The notes beneath the pieces were generated by a model. It was not told the DNA's origin and searched no databases. It worked only from the letters and a program-made list of their open reading frames with translations. This document shows positions 1 to 9,215 of a DNA stretch of 64,000 bases, piece by piece (position 1 is the stretch's first letter; every line of letters begins with the position of its first letter). Origin of the DNA: CAWUIO01 sp963922455 (GTDB lineage: Bacteria > Bacteroidota > Bacteroidia > Cytophagales > Microscillaceae); NCBI GenBank assembly GCA_963922455.1, contig CAWUIO010000018.1, forward strand, positions 7,170-71,169, written 5' to 3'. The position numbers were made by a program, and so were the translations under genes.

Positions 1-25
1 CTATTCTGAACCTACCATTCCTCCT

Positions 26-1291
26 ATGAATCTACTCCAAACCCCGGATGTACTGGCCCCTTCCCAGGTAGTTTCCGCAAGTCACCGCTTGGAAGGGATC
101 GTCTTGCGCACTCCCCTGATGGAAAACCCCAACCTCTCCCAGCAATACGATTGCAAAATTTTACTTAAACGGGAAGACTTGCAAGTGGTGCGTTCTTACA
201 AACTTCGCGGGGCCTATAATAAAATGAGTCAACTCAGCGAGGAAGAGCAAAAACGGGGGGTAGTTTGCGCGAGTGCTGGCAACCACGCTCAAGGTTTTGC
301 TTTTGCTTGCGAAAAGTTGGGCATCCGGGGTAAAATATTTATGCCCATTCCCACGCCCAAGCAAAAAGTGGGCAAGGTTCAACTCTTCGGCAAAGACTGG
401 GTAGAGGTGGTACTCACCGGAGACACCTTTGACGATGCCTATGCGGCCGCTCTTGAGGATCAAGAGGAGAGCCAAAGTGTCTTTGTGCACCCCTTTGATG
501 ATGAACAAATTATTGCCGGACAAGGTACGGTAGGCTTAGAAATCCTGGCCGATATTTCTCAACAGGTAGATTATTTGTTTATGCCCATTGGTGGGGGAGG
601 TTTGAGTGCTGGAGTAGGGAGCTATTTCAAGCATCTGAGTCCGCTTACCCAGCTCATTGGGGTTGAGCCAGCGGGGGCCCCTTCTATGCAAACAGCTATG
701 GAGGCAGGTCACCCGGTAAGCTTAGCCCATGTGGATAAATTTGTAGATGGCGCCTCCGTCAAAAGGGTGGGGAGCCTCAATTTTCAAATTTGCCAACAAG
801 TTTTAGACGAGGTAAGTTTGGTGCCCGAGGGCAAGGTGTGTTCTACCATTTTGCAGTTGTATAATGAAGAAGCCATTGTAGTAGAGCCGGCCGGGGCCCT
901 ATCGCTGGCGGCCCTAGACGCGTACCGGGAGCAAATCAAAGGAAAAACTGTAGTCTGTGTGGTGAGTGGGGGCAACAATGACATCATGCGCACCGAAGAG
1001 ATCAAAGAGCGCTCTTTGTTGTATGAACGCTTGAAGCTGTATTTCCTCATCCGCTTTCCTCAGCGGGCGGGAGCTTTGCGAGAGTTTTTGGTTAATATTT
1101 TGGGGCCAAAAGACGATATAGCCCGATTTGAATACACCAAGCGCAACAACCGTTCTACGGGGCCGGCTTTGGTAGGGATCGAATTGGAAAAACCCGAAGA
1201 CGGGGAGGCCTTGCTCGCCCGAATGCAAAAGGGGGGCGTAGATTACCAATTGATCAATGATGACCCGATGTTATTTAATATGTTAGTTTGA
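26..1291 (+). CDS. ilvA: Threonine ammonia-lyase (threonine dehydratase)
   Basis: A cytoplasmic PLP enzyme that deaminates L-threonine to 2-oxobutanoate, the first committed step of isoleucine synthesis. The PLP lysine lies in RSYKLRGAYNKM (K59). SAGNHAQG (residues 83-90) and the phosphate-binding loop GGGGLSAG (189-196) are both intact. The last 80 or so residues form an ACT-like regulatory domain. The 421-residue length fits the single-ACT biosynthetic form common in Bacteroidota rather than the roughly 510-residue two-ACT enterobacterial form. The ATG at 26 is preceded by a pyrimidine-rich sequence with no clear Shine-Dalgarno. The window edge hides any upstream ilv genes. A structured repeat begins 6 bp after the stop. 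Confidence in function is high; feedback control by isoleucine is inferred from the ACT domain only. Confidence 0.95.
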   Translation: MNLLQTPDVLAPSQVVSASHRLEGIVLRTPLMENPNLSQQYDCKILLKREDLQVVRSYKLRGAYNKMSQLSEEEQKRGVVCASAGNHAQGFAFACEKLGIRGKIFMPIPTPKQKVGKVQLFGKDWVEVVLTGDTFDDAYAAALEDQEESQSVFVHPFDDEQIIAGQGTVGLEILADISQQVDYLFMPIGGGGLSAGVGSYFKHLSPLTQLIGVEPAGAPSMQTAMEAGHPVSLAHVDKFVDGASVKRVGSLNFQICQQVLDEVSLVPEGKVCSTILQLYNEEAIVVEPAGALSLAALDAYREQIKGKTVVCVVSGGNNDIMRTEEIKERSLLYERLKLYFLIRFPQRAGALREFLVNILGPKDDIARFEYTKRNNRSTGPALVGIELEKPEDGEALLARMQKGGVDYQLINDDPMLFNMLV

Positions 1292-1296
1292 GTTTT

Positions 1297-1426
1297 GGGG
1301 CTTGCCCGCGCCAAGAGCTATGGTGCCCGATGGATCATAGCGTATTGGCGCGGGCCGGGCTTTCGCCACTCGCCGGCCCCCGCACCAAGCAGCGACGGGC
1401 TCAAACAGAGGCTCTATCCCTAAGCC
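1297..1426 (+). repeat. Dispersed structured repeat, copy 1
   Basis: A member of the 12-copy family (left end GGGGCTGCCC, core GTCGGGCTTTCGCTACTCGC, right end CTCTATCCCTCAGCC). Here the left end is GGGGCTTG and the right end is TAAGCC, so the closing helix is GGCTT/AAGCC instead of the usual GGCTG/CAGCC. The second helix is the longest seen: CCCGCGCCAA (1305-1314) pairs perfectly with TTGGCGCGGG (1345-1354). The core is slightly diverged (CTTTCGCCACTCGCC). The copy starts 6 bp after the ilvA stop. Confidence 0.9.
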
Positions 1427-1520
1427 AGTTGAGAGGAGAGAAGGATACACTACCCTGGTCTGTCCTCCGAAAGATCAATTCGGCTTATTTCGGTCTTTCA
1501 GGGGACAGGCCGAGGGGCGT

Positions 1521-1584
1521 ATGCGACCGCAAAAGATTTGCGGCCGGGCATTTTCCCACCTCCTGGCCCCTTTCATCCGTCCCG
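1521..1584 (+). repeat. 64-bp direct repeat, unit 1 (with unit 2 at 1691-1754)
   Basis: A 64-bp sequence starting ATGCGACCGCAAAAGATTTG is repeated at 1691 with no difference seen by eye, 170 bp apart start to start. Each unit is followed by short tandem CCCGGTT-type 7-mers (about 1600-1616 and 1751-1781, the latter as two 14-bp CCCGTCTCCCGGTT units). The pair lies between structured-repeat copies 1 and 2, in a GC-rich stretch unlike the neighbouring genes. No credible coding sequence was seen; the open frames here have no recognisable product. Confidence 0.85.
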
Positions 1585-1690
1585 ATTCCCATGTCCCGGT
1601 TCCCGGTTCCCAGTTCTCGTATTTTTTCGAGCATTAGCAATGGCTGTCCGCAAATTTAAAGGCCGAAAGGGCATAACAAATGCCCGAAAG

Positions 1691-1754
1691 ATGCGACCGC
1701 AAAAGATTTGCGGCCGGGCATTTTCCCACCTCCTGGCCCCTTTCATCCGTCCCG
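1691..1754 (+). repeat. 64-bp direct repeat, unit 2
   Basis: The second unit of the direct repeat described at 1521-1584. It is followed immediately by two tandem copies of CCCGTCTCCCGGTT. Together with the flanking, oppositely oriented structured repeats it fills the whole 630-bp gap between ilvA and the aminotransferase gene. Confidence 0.85.
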
Positions 1755-1787
1755 TCTCCCGGTTCCCGTCTCCCGGTTCCCAAAACC

Positions 1788-1914
1788 GGCTGAGGGATAG
1801 AGCGGCCTGTTTGAGCCCGTGGAGGTCTGTGGGGGGCAGGCGAGTAGCGAAAGCCCGACCCCCGGCCACCTAAATGGCTAGGGAAACGAGGGGGAAACCG
1901 GGGGGCAGCCCCAT
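1788..1914 (-). repeat. Dispersed structured repeat, copy 2
   Basis: Minus-orientation copy whose left end (GGGGCTGCCCCCC on the minus strand) lies 7 bp behind the stop of the minus-strand aminotransferase. The closing helix is GGCTG/CAGCC and the second helix CCCCCGG/CCGGGGG. The core reads CTTTCGCTACTCGCC and the right part AAACAGGCCGCTCTATCCC. Confidence 0.9.
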
Positions 1915-1920
1915 ACATTT

Positions 1921-3186
1921 TTATCCCTTTATTTCTTGTAAAGCTTTTACAAAAGCATCCAGCTCCTCGAGGCTCGTGTACACATTGGGGGTTACGCGTA
2001 CCCCTTGTACTCCCGGACGGTCTATAGCCACGGTCCAGATCTGATATTTTTCAAATAAAGTGTCCATCAGTTGCCGGGGAGGCATCCCTTTTACTCCCAC
2101 ATTGCCGATAGCGCAGTGACGCTTGGGGTCTTGAGGAGTGTTTAGGGTAATATGGGGCAAATCGCGCACCTGGGCCGTCCAGTACTGTTGTAAGTAGCGT
2201 AAGCGCGCCTCCTTTCGCTCAATTCCCAACATACGGTAGTATTGGATGGCATCCAGAATGGTCAGATCGGTGGCTACCGGGTGGGTGCCGGTATGATTAA
2301 GTCGGTGTAAATCGTCTTCTTCCAGGCCACCCTCGGCAAAACGGGGCCAGATTTGGGCTATTTTATTTTTTTTGACATAAAGTAAGCCCGCACCCAGGGG
2401 GGCACTGAGCCATTTATGCAAGCTAGCCCCGTAGTAATCACACGCTAAATCGCGCAGGGAGAAGGCGATTTGACCGAAGGCATGGGCCCCATCTACCATC
2501 ACTTCCACGCCTTTTTGATGGGCCATCTGGGTGATTTTTTGAATAGGCAGTATCTGCCCCGTAATATTGACCATATGGCATACCATCAAAAGCCGGGTTT
2601 TGGGACTAATAGCCTGGGCATATAGGTTTACAATCTCATCATCGCTCTCGGGGTGATTGGGGATTTGGACGATGGTATTTTTGATGCCGTGTTTTTGGGC
2701 TTGTTGGGCAAACATATCCAGCATGGACCCATAATCTTGGGCAGCCATGACAGCCTCATCCCCCGCTTGCCAGGGGAAACCTCCGATGATGGTATCTAGT
2801 GATTCGGTGGTGTTTCGGGTCACCACCAATTGCTCGGGGGCACAGTCGGCCAGCTCGGCCAGTTTGCTGTGTACTCTTTTTTTGTTGGGAAACTGTACCG
2901 TGCGCATGTAGCGGGAGTGTAAAAAATTGACATCCCGGATGTGTTGGGTATAGCGCTCTACAATTTCCTCCGGCATCATGCAGTAGTAGCCACTTTCTAG
3001 GTTGATATAATCGGGCCTTAAGCGGTAATCTCTACGTACCTCCAACCAGAATTCCTCTCTTGCGGCCAGTTGTTGGGGGCTAATGTGAGCGAAGTCTTTG
3101 TTTCGGGCTTCTAAACGGGACCAGAGCACGGAAGGACTGGCGGACATGAGGGCCAATGACTTGAGAAAAGTGCGTTTGTTCATCAT
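1921..3186 (-). CDS. Aminotransferase class V-fold PLP enzyme (isopenicillin-N-epimerase-like)
   Basis: A fold-type I PLP enzyme of the class V family. The PLP lysine is in GASLHKWLSAPLGAG (K258) and the cofactor-binding aspartate in VDGAHAFGQ (D232); TRNTTES (about 123-129) matches the phosphate-binding region. The N-terminus (NKRTFLKSLALMSAS) is a hydrophobic, Tat-like leader as in exported relatives annotated as isopenicillin-N epimerase-like. It lacks a clean twin-arginine pair, so export is uncertain. The start is MM at 3186/3183. The gene stands alone, divergent from the SusC operon, and is followed by a structured repeat. Substrate unknown; cysteine desulfurase or kynureninase-like activity cannot be excluded. 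Confidence 0.8.
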   Translation of the reverse strand: MMNKRTFLKSLALMSASPSVLWSRLEARNKDFAHISPQQLAAREEFWLEVRRDYRLRPDYINLESGYYCMMPEEIVERYTQHIRDVNFLHSRYMRTVQFPNKKRVHSKLAELADCAPEQLVVTRNTTESLDTIIGGFPWQAGDEAVMAAQDYGSMLDMFAQQAQKHGIKNTIVQIPNHPESDDEIVNLYAQAISPKTRLLMVCHMVNITGQILPIQKITQMAHQKGVEVMVDGAHAFGQIAFSLRDLACDYYGASLHKWLSAPLGAGLLYVKKNKIAQIWPRFAEGGLEEDDLHRLNHTGTHPVATDLTILDAIQYYRMLGIERKEARLRYLQQYWTAQVRDLPHITLNTPQDPKRHCAIGNVGVKGMPPRQLMDTLFEKYQIWTVAIDRPGVQGVRVTPNVYTSLEELDAFVKALQEIKG

Positions 3187-3615
3187 AAGTTATTCATCAA
3201 TCTTTGAAAAGTACAAACTGATCGAGGGAAAATTGAGGTTAAATCTGGGTAGCCTGGGTAGTGTTTCTTATCATATAATAATGCAAAAATATCCAAAAAC
3301 TGTCTAAGTAATAAAACAAGAAGGATTTGTATAGAATTTAGATCAAAAAAGTCACGGCTTAAAGAAAACCAAGCTTGTATAAACGATATATGAGGCCATA
3401 TAGAAGGGCTTTATGGCTTCTTAACTAGAAAATTTAAGGGAATTACTTACAGAAGTACATGAAAATAAATATCACTATTTTAATTTTATATATGATTATT
3501 TTGATCAATGTTGACGTATTACGAAGTTTTTGAGTGTTGGTTTTATGCATTTTAGACAAAATATAATTAGGTTGAACCCCCATATGGTTATAATTTAATT
3601 TTAATTTATCAGAGT
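3187..3615. other. AT-rich intergenic region between divergent genes
   Basis: A 429-bp AT-rich stretch between the divergent aminotransferase and SusC genes. It must hold the promoters of both. No confident promoter box, riboswitch or repeat was identified by eye. Confidence 0.5.
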
Positions 3616-6600
3616 ATGACTAAAAAACTACTCATGAGTTGGCTTATAGCCTTGCTACTAGTAGTGCAAGGTTTTGCCCAGACGAAGACCGTAACAGGAC
3701 AAGTCACCGATGCAGAAGGTGAAGGTTTGCCTGGGGTCAGCGTCATCATTAAAGGTACCAATTCTGGTACGATTACCGATGCCGGAGGTAATTTCAGTAT
3801 CTCGGTAGATCAAGGAGCAGTCCTTGTATTTCAATCGGTAGGTATGGTTTCACAAGAAGTAACAGTAGGAGCTCAATCGGTGCTTACTGTTAGCCTGGAC
3901 GAGGACACGGAAGCTTTGGATGAAGTTATCGTAACCGCCCAGGGGATTGAGCGTAAGAAAGAAGCGCTAGGTTTTGCGGTTAGTTCCATTGACAAAGATG
4001 CCCTGGAAGACCGGACTGAGGGTGACTTAGGTCGTGCTTTGCGTAGTAAAGCAGCTGGGGTACAAATCACCCAACAAAGTGGTATTTCTGGTTCAGGTAC
4101 TAGTATTGTAATTCGGGGTTTTAGCTCGATTACTGGGGGTAACCAGCCTTTGTTTATTGTAGATGGAGTACCATTTAATGCTGATCAAAACTCTTCGGGA
4201 GGAAACACTGGAAACTTCTCGGATGGTACAAACAATGGTTCTTCTCGTTTCTTAGATTTGGATCCTAACAACATTGAGGATATCCAAATCTTGAAAGGTC
4301 TAGCAGCTGCGACTCTTTACGGTTCTGCTGGACGTAATGGGGTAATTTTGATTACTACCAAAGCTGGTTCTAGTACCAAAAAGAATACGAAGGCTGACAT
4401 TAGTGTAAGCCAGGGGTTCTTTGTAAACGAGATCGCTTCCATGCCTGATTATCAAGACTCCTATGGGAATGGTTTTGATCAGGTGTTTGGTTGGTTTTTC
4501 TCCAACTGGGGGCCTTCATTCAATGAAACAGGTTTGGCTGGATGGAGTTCAGATGCTTCTGTAGATGAGAATGGGAACCTACCTCACCCATACTCACAGT
4601 ATTCTAACCCTGCTCTACGAGCTGCTTTCCCTCAGTTTCAAGATGGGCAGCCCGGAAATGCTTATCCTTACGTACCTTACGATAATGTAGAGGATTTCTT
4701 CCGTAAGGGTATGGTGTATTCTACCTCAGTGAGTGCCCGGGGCCGTAGTAAAGATGGAAAGAGCGTTTATAATGCCTCTTTTGGTTACTTAAGCGATGAA
4801 GGGTTTACGCCTAATAACAAGTTAGACCGTTTGAACTTTTCATTAGGAGGTCGTACCCAGTTGAGTAATAATGTTACCATCAATGGTACGTTTAACTTTT
4901 CTAGAACTGAATACTTTACTCCACCAGTTGCTTCCAGTTTAGGTAATGGTGCCACGGGTAATGGTTCTTCGGTATTTGGTCACTTGTTTTTTACTCCTCG
5001 TAGTATTGACTTGATGGGCTTACCATTTGAAAACCCAGTGGATGGAAGTAGTGTATATTATCGTAACGGTAATGATATCCAAAACCCTCGTTGGACTGCC
5101 GAAAATGCCTTTGTAAGCCAATTGACATTACGTTCATATGGTACGATTGGGGCTACTTATAATATTACCCCCAATTTATTTGTGAACTATCGTTTGGGAT
5201 ATGACTTGTACAGTGAGCGTAACGAAAGTGGACAGCACAAAGGTGGGGTAGAAGGTCCTTTGACCGGTCAGTACCGTACTTTTGATAATATCAACCGAAT
5301 TTGGGACCATACCTTTACCATCAATGGTCAGTATAACTTCGGAGAGCGATTTGGCTTGTCATTCAACGTAGGGGCCAACGCTCGTAGTAATGAGTTGGAG
5401 CGTCAAGGGGTAACTAGTCAAAACCAATTGGTGTTTGGGGTATTCCGTCACTTCAACTTTGACACCCAAACCCAAATCCAAGAGACTTTTGATCGGAATA
5501 TCTTTGGTTTCTTTGCCCAGACTGAGTTAAGTTATAACAACTATTTGTTCTTAACGCTTGCTGGTCGCCAAGATTATGTATCAAATTTCTCAGAGGATAA
5601 TAACTCCTTGTTCTATCCAAGTGTGAGTACTTCATTTTTGTTGACTGAGGCTATTCCAGGAATCACTAGTACGAATGGCTTGAATTTAGTTCGTATCCGT
5701 TTAGGATATGGTACTTCGGCCGGATTTGGTTCTGATCGTTCTTACCCAATTGCGAATACCTTGAACCTGTCTTCCCAGGATTTCCAAGATACCAATGGGG
5801 CCGTTATTGCCTCTAACTCGAGTGGTACCCGCCTGGGTAACCCAGATCTACAACCTGAGAGGGTAAGAGAAGTTGAGGTTGGTTTGGAAGCCCGGGGTTG
5901 GGACAATCGGGTATCTTTTGACCTTACCTGGTTCCGTCGTTCTTCTCAAGACCAAATTGTACAACGTCCTTTAGATCCCTCAACTGGATATACCAATACC
6001 TTGGTTAACGTTGGTGAGATTGTAACGCGTGGTTGGGAAATTGAAGGTAATATTGACATCTTCCGTACCAATGAAGTGACTTGGAACGTAGGAGCCAACT
6101 TTACCCGTTTCCGTAATGAGGTAACCGATTTGGGTAATGTAGCCGATAATATTCAGATCACAGGTTTTGCCGGTGGCCGTGGAAACTATGCAGTTGAAGG
6201 CCGTCCTTTGAACGTTATCTTGGGTACACGTATCCAACGTACAGATGATGGCGAATTCTTGGTGAATAGTGTTGGGGATTATGTGGAAGAAAATGGATTG
6301 TTTGAGATTGGAGATCCTAACCCAGACTATATCTTGAATATTAGCAGCCGGGTATCTTACAAAGGCTTCACTTTCAATATGTTGTGGAACTACCGTCAAG
6401 GTGGAGATGTATACTCTGCGACTGTGGCAACGCTACTTGGTCGTGGTTTGACCACTGATACCGAAGATCGTCTTCAAACATTCATCCTACCTGGGGTACG
6501 TGAATTGGCTGATGGTTCTACTGTACCAAACGATTTACAGATTAATAACTCAAGTTATTATTTCAACAACATCTTGTTTGGCCCAGAAGAATTACAAGTA

Positions 6601-6861
6601 TGGGATGGAACCACCATTCGTCTCCAAGAGATTTCTTTGAGCTATGACTTCCCTAAAAAATGGTTGGACAAAACCCCATTTGGTTCAGTAACCATCGTTG
6701 GTTCTGGATTTAATCTATGGTACAAGGCTGTAAACGTACCCGATGGAACCAACTTTGATCCTAACGTCGCGGGTACTGGAGCTGGTAATGGTCAAGGGAT
6801 AGACTTCCTTAACGGACCAAGTTCTCGTCGTTATGGTGGTACCATTAAATTTACTTTCTAG
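3616..6861 (+). CDS. SusC/RagA-family TonB-linked outer-membrane transporter (first pair)
   Basis: A TonB-dependent outer-membrane channel that imports a ligand captured by its SusD partner. It has a signal peptide ending around GFAQ (residue 21), then a carboxypeptidase-regulatory-like beta-sandwich (about 24-110, with GLPGVSVIIKGTNSG), a plug domain with RGFSSITGGNQPLFIVDGVP (about 168-187), and a C-terminal beta-barrel to residue 1081 ending in Phe. It is followed after 23 bp by a SusD gene and then a lipoprotein gene, presumably one operon closed by a terminator at 9168. No glycoside hydrolase, sigma/anti-sigma pair or hybrid sensor lies beside it, so the substrate (glycan, peptide or other) cannot be assigned. 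Confidence 0.93.
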   Translation: MTKKLLMSWLIALLLVVQGFAQTKTVTGQVTDAEGEGLPGVSVIIKGTNSGTITDAGGNFSISVDQGAVLVFQSVGMVSQEVTVGAQSVLTVSLDEDTEALDEVIVTAQGIERKKEALGFAVSSIDKDALEDRTEGDLGRALRSKAAGVQITQQSGISGSGTSIVIRGFSSITGGNQPLFIVDGVPFNADQNSSGGNTGNFSDGTNNGSSRFLDLDPNNIEDIQILKGLAAATLYGSAGRNGVILITTKAGSSTKKNTKADISVSQGFFVNEIASMPDYQDSYGNGFDQVFGWFFSNWGPSFNETGLAGWSSDASVDENGNLPHPYSQYSNPALRAAFPQFQDGQPGNAYPYVPYDNVEDFFRKGMVYSTSVSARGRSKDGKSVYNASFGYLSDEGFTPNNKLDRLNFSLGGRTQLSNNVTINGTFNFSRTEYFTPPVASSLGNGATGNGSSVFGHLFFTPRSIDLMGLPFENPVDGSSVYYRNGNDIQNPRWTAENAFVSQLTLRSYGTIGATYNITPNLFVNYRLGYDLYSERNESGQHKGGVEGPLTGQYRTFDNINRIWDHTFTINGQYNFGERFGLSFNVGANARSNELERQGVTSQNQLVFGVFRHFNFDTQTQIQETFDRNIFGFFAQTELSYNNYLFLTLAGRQDYVSNFSEDNNSLFYPSVSTSFLLTEAIPGITSTNGLNLVRIRLGYGTSAGFGSDRSYPIANTLNLSSQDFQDTNGAVIASNSSGTRLGNPDLQPERVREVEVGLEARGWDNRVSFDLTWFRRSSQDQIVQRPLDPSTGYTNTLVNVGEIVTRGWEIEGNIDIFRTNEVTWNVGANFTRFRNEVTDLGNVADNIQITGFAGGRGNYAVEGRPLNVILGTRIQRTDDGEFLVNSVGDYVEENGLFEIGDPNPDYILNISSRVSYKGFTFNMLWNYRQGGDVYSATVATLLGRGLTTDTEDRLQTFILPGVRELADGSTVPNDLQINNSSYYFNNILFGPEELQVWDGTTIRLQEISLSYDFPKKWLDKTPFGSVTIVGSGFNLWYKAVNVPDGTNFDPNVAGTGAGNGQGIDFLNGPSSRRYGGTIKFTF

Positions 6862-6884
6862 CCTAAATTGATTTAGATCTTAAC

Positions 6885-8549
6885 ATGAAAAATATATTAA
6901 TAAAATTTTGTTTTGTGGCCATGTTATTTGGCTTCGGAGCATGTGAGACTACTAAATTGAATCTCACCCAAGACCCCAATGCACTTACTCCAGGCCAAGC
7001 CAGTACGGACTTGTTTTTGAACAAAGTGCAAGAGGACATGGGGCGTTTGATTGCAGAACTTGAAGAGCAAGCTTCACAACCTACCCGGATTGTTGCCTTG
7101 ACTAGCCGGGATTATCAAAACTCTTATTCTCCTACTACTTTCAATACGGATTGGCAGACAGCGTATCAGGGTATCCTACAGGATATTTCCTTGATGAACC
7201 CTTTGGCTGAAGAAGCTGGACAACTATACCACATCGGTATGGGGCAAGTATTTTCTGCCTATACCATGGTAACTTTAGTTGATTTATTTGGCGATATTCC
7301 CATGACTGAAGCTCTACAAGGGCAAGAAGGGACTTTTAATCCAAACGTAGATCCAGGAGCGGCAGTGTATGCGGCTGCCATCACATTGTTAGACCAAGCC
7401 ATTGCCAACTTTCAGGCTACGGGGGTTGCCTCTGAGCCTGCAGTTGATCTCTTTTATGGAGGAGATTGGGCCAAATGGGTAAAAGCTGCTAACTCTTTGA
7501 AGTTGAAAATGTACGTTACTACCCGCTTAGTCGATCCTAATGCGGCGGCTGCTTTTGATGCTATCATCCAGGGAGGTGACTTTATCAGTACTAATGATGA
7601 AGATTTCCAGTTTCCTTGGGGTAGCTCTTTAAACAATCCGGTAACACGTCACCCGAACTTCCTCTCAGATTACACCCCATCTGGGGCAAATATTTATCAA
7701 TCTAACTGGTTGATGGGCTATATGCTCCAAGGTAAGATGAACAATGGCAATACGACGTTTGAAGGGTCTGATCCTCGTTTGAAGTACTATTTCTATCGAC
7801 AGGTAGATTCAGTACCGCAAGATCAGCCTAACTTGATCAATTGTGTGGCTGAAACTGCCCCAGATCATTATCCTGACGGGACAATTTTCTGTAGCTTACC
7901 ATCTGGATATTGGGGACGTGATCACGGAGATGATGCTGGTACGCCTCCCGATGGACAGTTACGTACAGCTTTTGGGTTATATCCTATTGGCGGTAGATTT
8001 GATGATAACACTTTTGCCCCTATCGTTAGTGTAGACGGAGGAGCTAATGGAGCAGGTATTACCCCTTTCTTGCTAGCCTCTTGGGTAGATATGATGCGGG
8101 CCGAGATGGCCTTAGTGGCTGGAAATTCGGCTGGGGCCCGGGGCTTTTTAGTAGACGGGGTTTCCAAGTCCTTTGCCAAAGTACGGTCTTTTATCAGTCG
8201 GGATCCAGGTGCTATCACAGATTCAGTACCTAGTACGACCATAGATGCGGAATACTTGGACGAGCTAGGACAGCTGTTTGATGCCGCTGACGTCAATGGA
8301 CAAATGGACCTGCTTGGACAGGAGTATTTCGTAACCTTGTTTGGGAATGGATTGGATGGCTTTAACTTCTATCGTCGTACAGGCCGCCCTTCTACCCTCC
8401 AGCCCAATTTGGAGCCAGACCCAGGAACATTCTATCGTTCTTTTGTATACCCAGGGGTATTTGTAGAACGTAATACAAATGTTTCTCAGAAACCCGACAT
8501 TTTAGTACCGGTTTTTTGGGATAATGGGGTTACTCCTTTGGCCAATTAA
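6885..8549 (+). CDS. SusD/RagB-family outer-membrane lipoprotein (SusD-like_2 type)
   Basis: The surface lipoprotein that forms the lid of the SusC channel and binds substrate. The lipobox is FGFGACETT (Cys near residue 20). The early NLTQDPNALTPGQAS and the helix-rich N-terminal half match the SusD-like_2 branch. It is 554 residues long, normal for the family. It lies 23 bp after SusC and 21 bp before the third gene of the operon. The ligand is unknown. Confidence is high for the family, low for the substrate. Confidence 0.88.
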   Translation: MKNILIKFCFVAMLFGFGACETTKLNLTQDPNALTPGQASTDLFLNKVQEDMGRLIAELEEQASQPTRIVALTSRDYQNSYSPTTFNTDWQTAYQGILQDISLMNPLAEEAGQLYHIGMGQVFSAYTMVTLVDLFGDIPMTEALQGQEGTFNPNVDPGAAVYAAAITLLDQAIANFQATGVASEPAVDLFYGGDWAKWVKAANSLKLKMYVTTRLVDPNAAAAFDAIIQGGDFISTNDEDFQFPWGSSLNNPVTRHPNFLSDYTPSGANIYQSNWLMGYMLQGKMNNGNTTFEGSDPRLKYYFYRQVDSVPQDQPNLINCVAETAPDHYPDGTIFCSLPSGYWGRDHGDDAGTPPDGQLRTAFGLYPIGGRFDDNTFAPIVSVDGGANGAGITPFLLASWVDMMRAEMALVAGNSAGARGFLVDGVSKSFAKVRSFISRDPGAITDSVPSTTIDAEYLDELGQLFDAADVNGQMDLLGQEYFVTLFGNGLDGFNFYRRTGRPSTLQPNLEPDPGTFYRSFVYPGVFVERNTNVSQKPDILVPVFWDNGVTPLAN

Positions 8550-8570
8550 TTCATTTATTATTTAGAAATT

Positions 8571-9143
8571 ATGCTAAAAATTAAATATTTATTCTTAATG
8601 GCTGGGGCTTTGGTAATGTTCTCAGCTTGTGAAGAGGAAACCTTGGTTGATGAGATTGATGCAGCGACAACTAGTGGCGCCATTCTTCGCAATCTTGGAG
8701 AAACGAATAACTTAGATTCTTCCGATGCCTCCTCATCTTACAGCATTATGCTTGAAGCTCAAGATCCCCAAAATGGGGCTTTGCTAAGTGAGGTTCGCGT
8801 TTTGATTGGTTTTGACGATGATGATGGAACAGGTTCACCCGACATTGTCGAGACCCTTTTTCAAACTATACCAGCCTCTACTTTTAGTGTAGCCAATGCA
8901 CCTGCTGGGAATACCAATGGTTTACCAGTCGCTACTTTTACGGTTACCTTGTCTGAGGCACTTGCCCATTTAGGTATTACACAATCAGATATAACTGTTG
9001 GAGATGATTTGGCGGTGTACTTTGAAATGGTCTTAACCGACGGACGGGTGTTCAATCGGGCTAATGCCACCAGTGATATCACACGTACAGGTACCTTTTC
9101 TTTCTTTAACGCACAGTTCCGATACTTCCCTCAGATTAACTAG
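8571..9143 (+). CDS. Hypothetical lipoprotein in the SusC/SusD operon
   Basis: A 190-residue lipoprotein with a signal peptide and lipobox MFSACEEE (Cys near residue 20). The mature part is predicted beta-rich and acidic, with a DDDDGTGSPD stretch. The third gene in a SusCD operon often encodes a surface glycan- or ligand-binding protein, so an accessory binding role is plausible by position. No recognisable domain was seen. It ends 25 bp before a strong bidirectional terminator shared with the convergent YdeI-like gene. Confidence 0.75.
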   Translation: MLKIKYLFLMAGALVMFSACEEETLVDEIDAATTSGAILRNLGETNNLDSSDASSSYSIMLEAQDPQNGALLSEVRVLIGFDDDDGTGSPDIVETLFQTIPASTFSVANAPAGNTNGLPVATFTVTLSEALAHLGITQSDITVGDDLAVYFEMVLTDGRVFNRANATSDITRTGTFSFFNAQFRYFPQIN

Positions 9144-9167
9144 GGAAACTCTATACGAGATCATAAA

Positions 9168-9201
9168 AAACCCTCCCGGCTTGCCGGGAGGGTTTGTTTT
9201 T
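9168..9201. terminator. Bidirectional intrinsic terminator
   Basis: A 12-bp perfect stem AAACCCTCCCGG / CCGGGAGGGTTT with a CTTG loop, followed by a T-rich tract on the plus side and preceded by an A-run. It can end transcription from both the SusC operon (plus) and the convergent YdeI-like gene (minus). Confidence 0.93.
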
Positions 9202-9215
9202 ATAGCTCAGTTACT

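Noticed and set aside
1288..1918. Several open frames of about 100 codons between ilvA and the aminotransferase
   Set aside because: They run through structured repeats and direct repeats in GC-rich DNA on both strands, with Arg/Pro/Ser-rich products and no recognisable domain.
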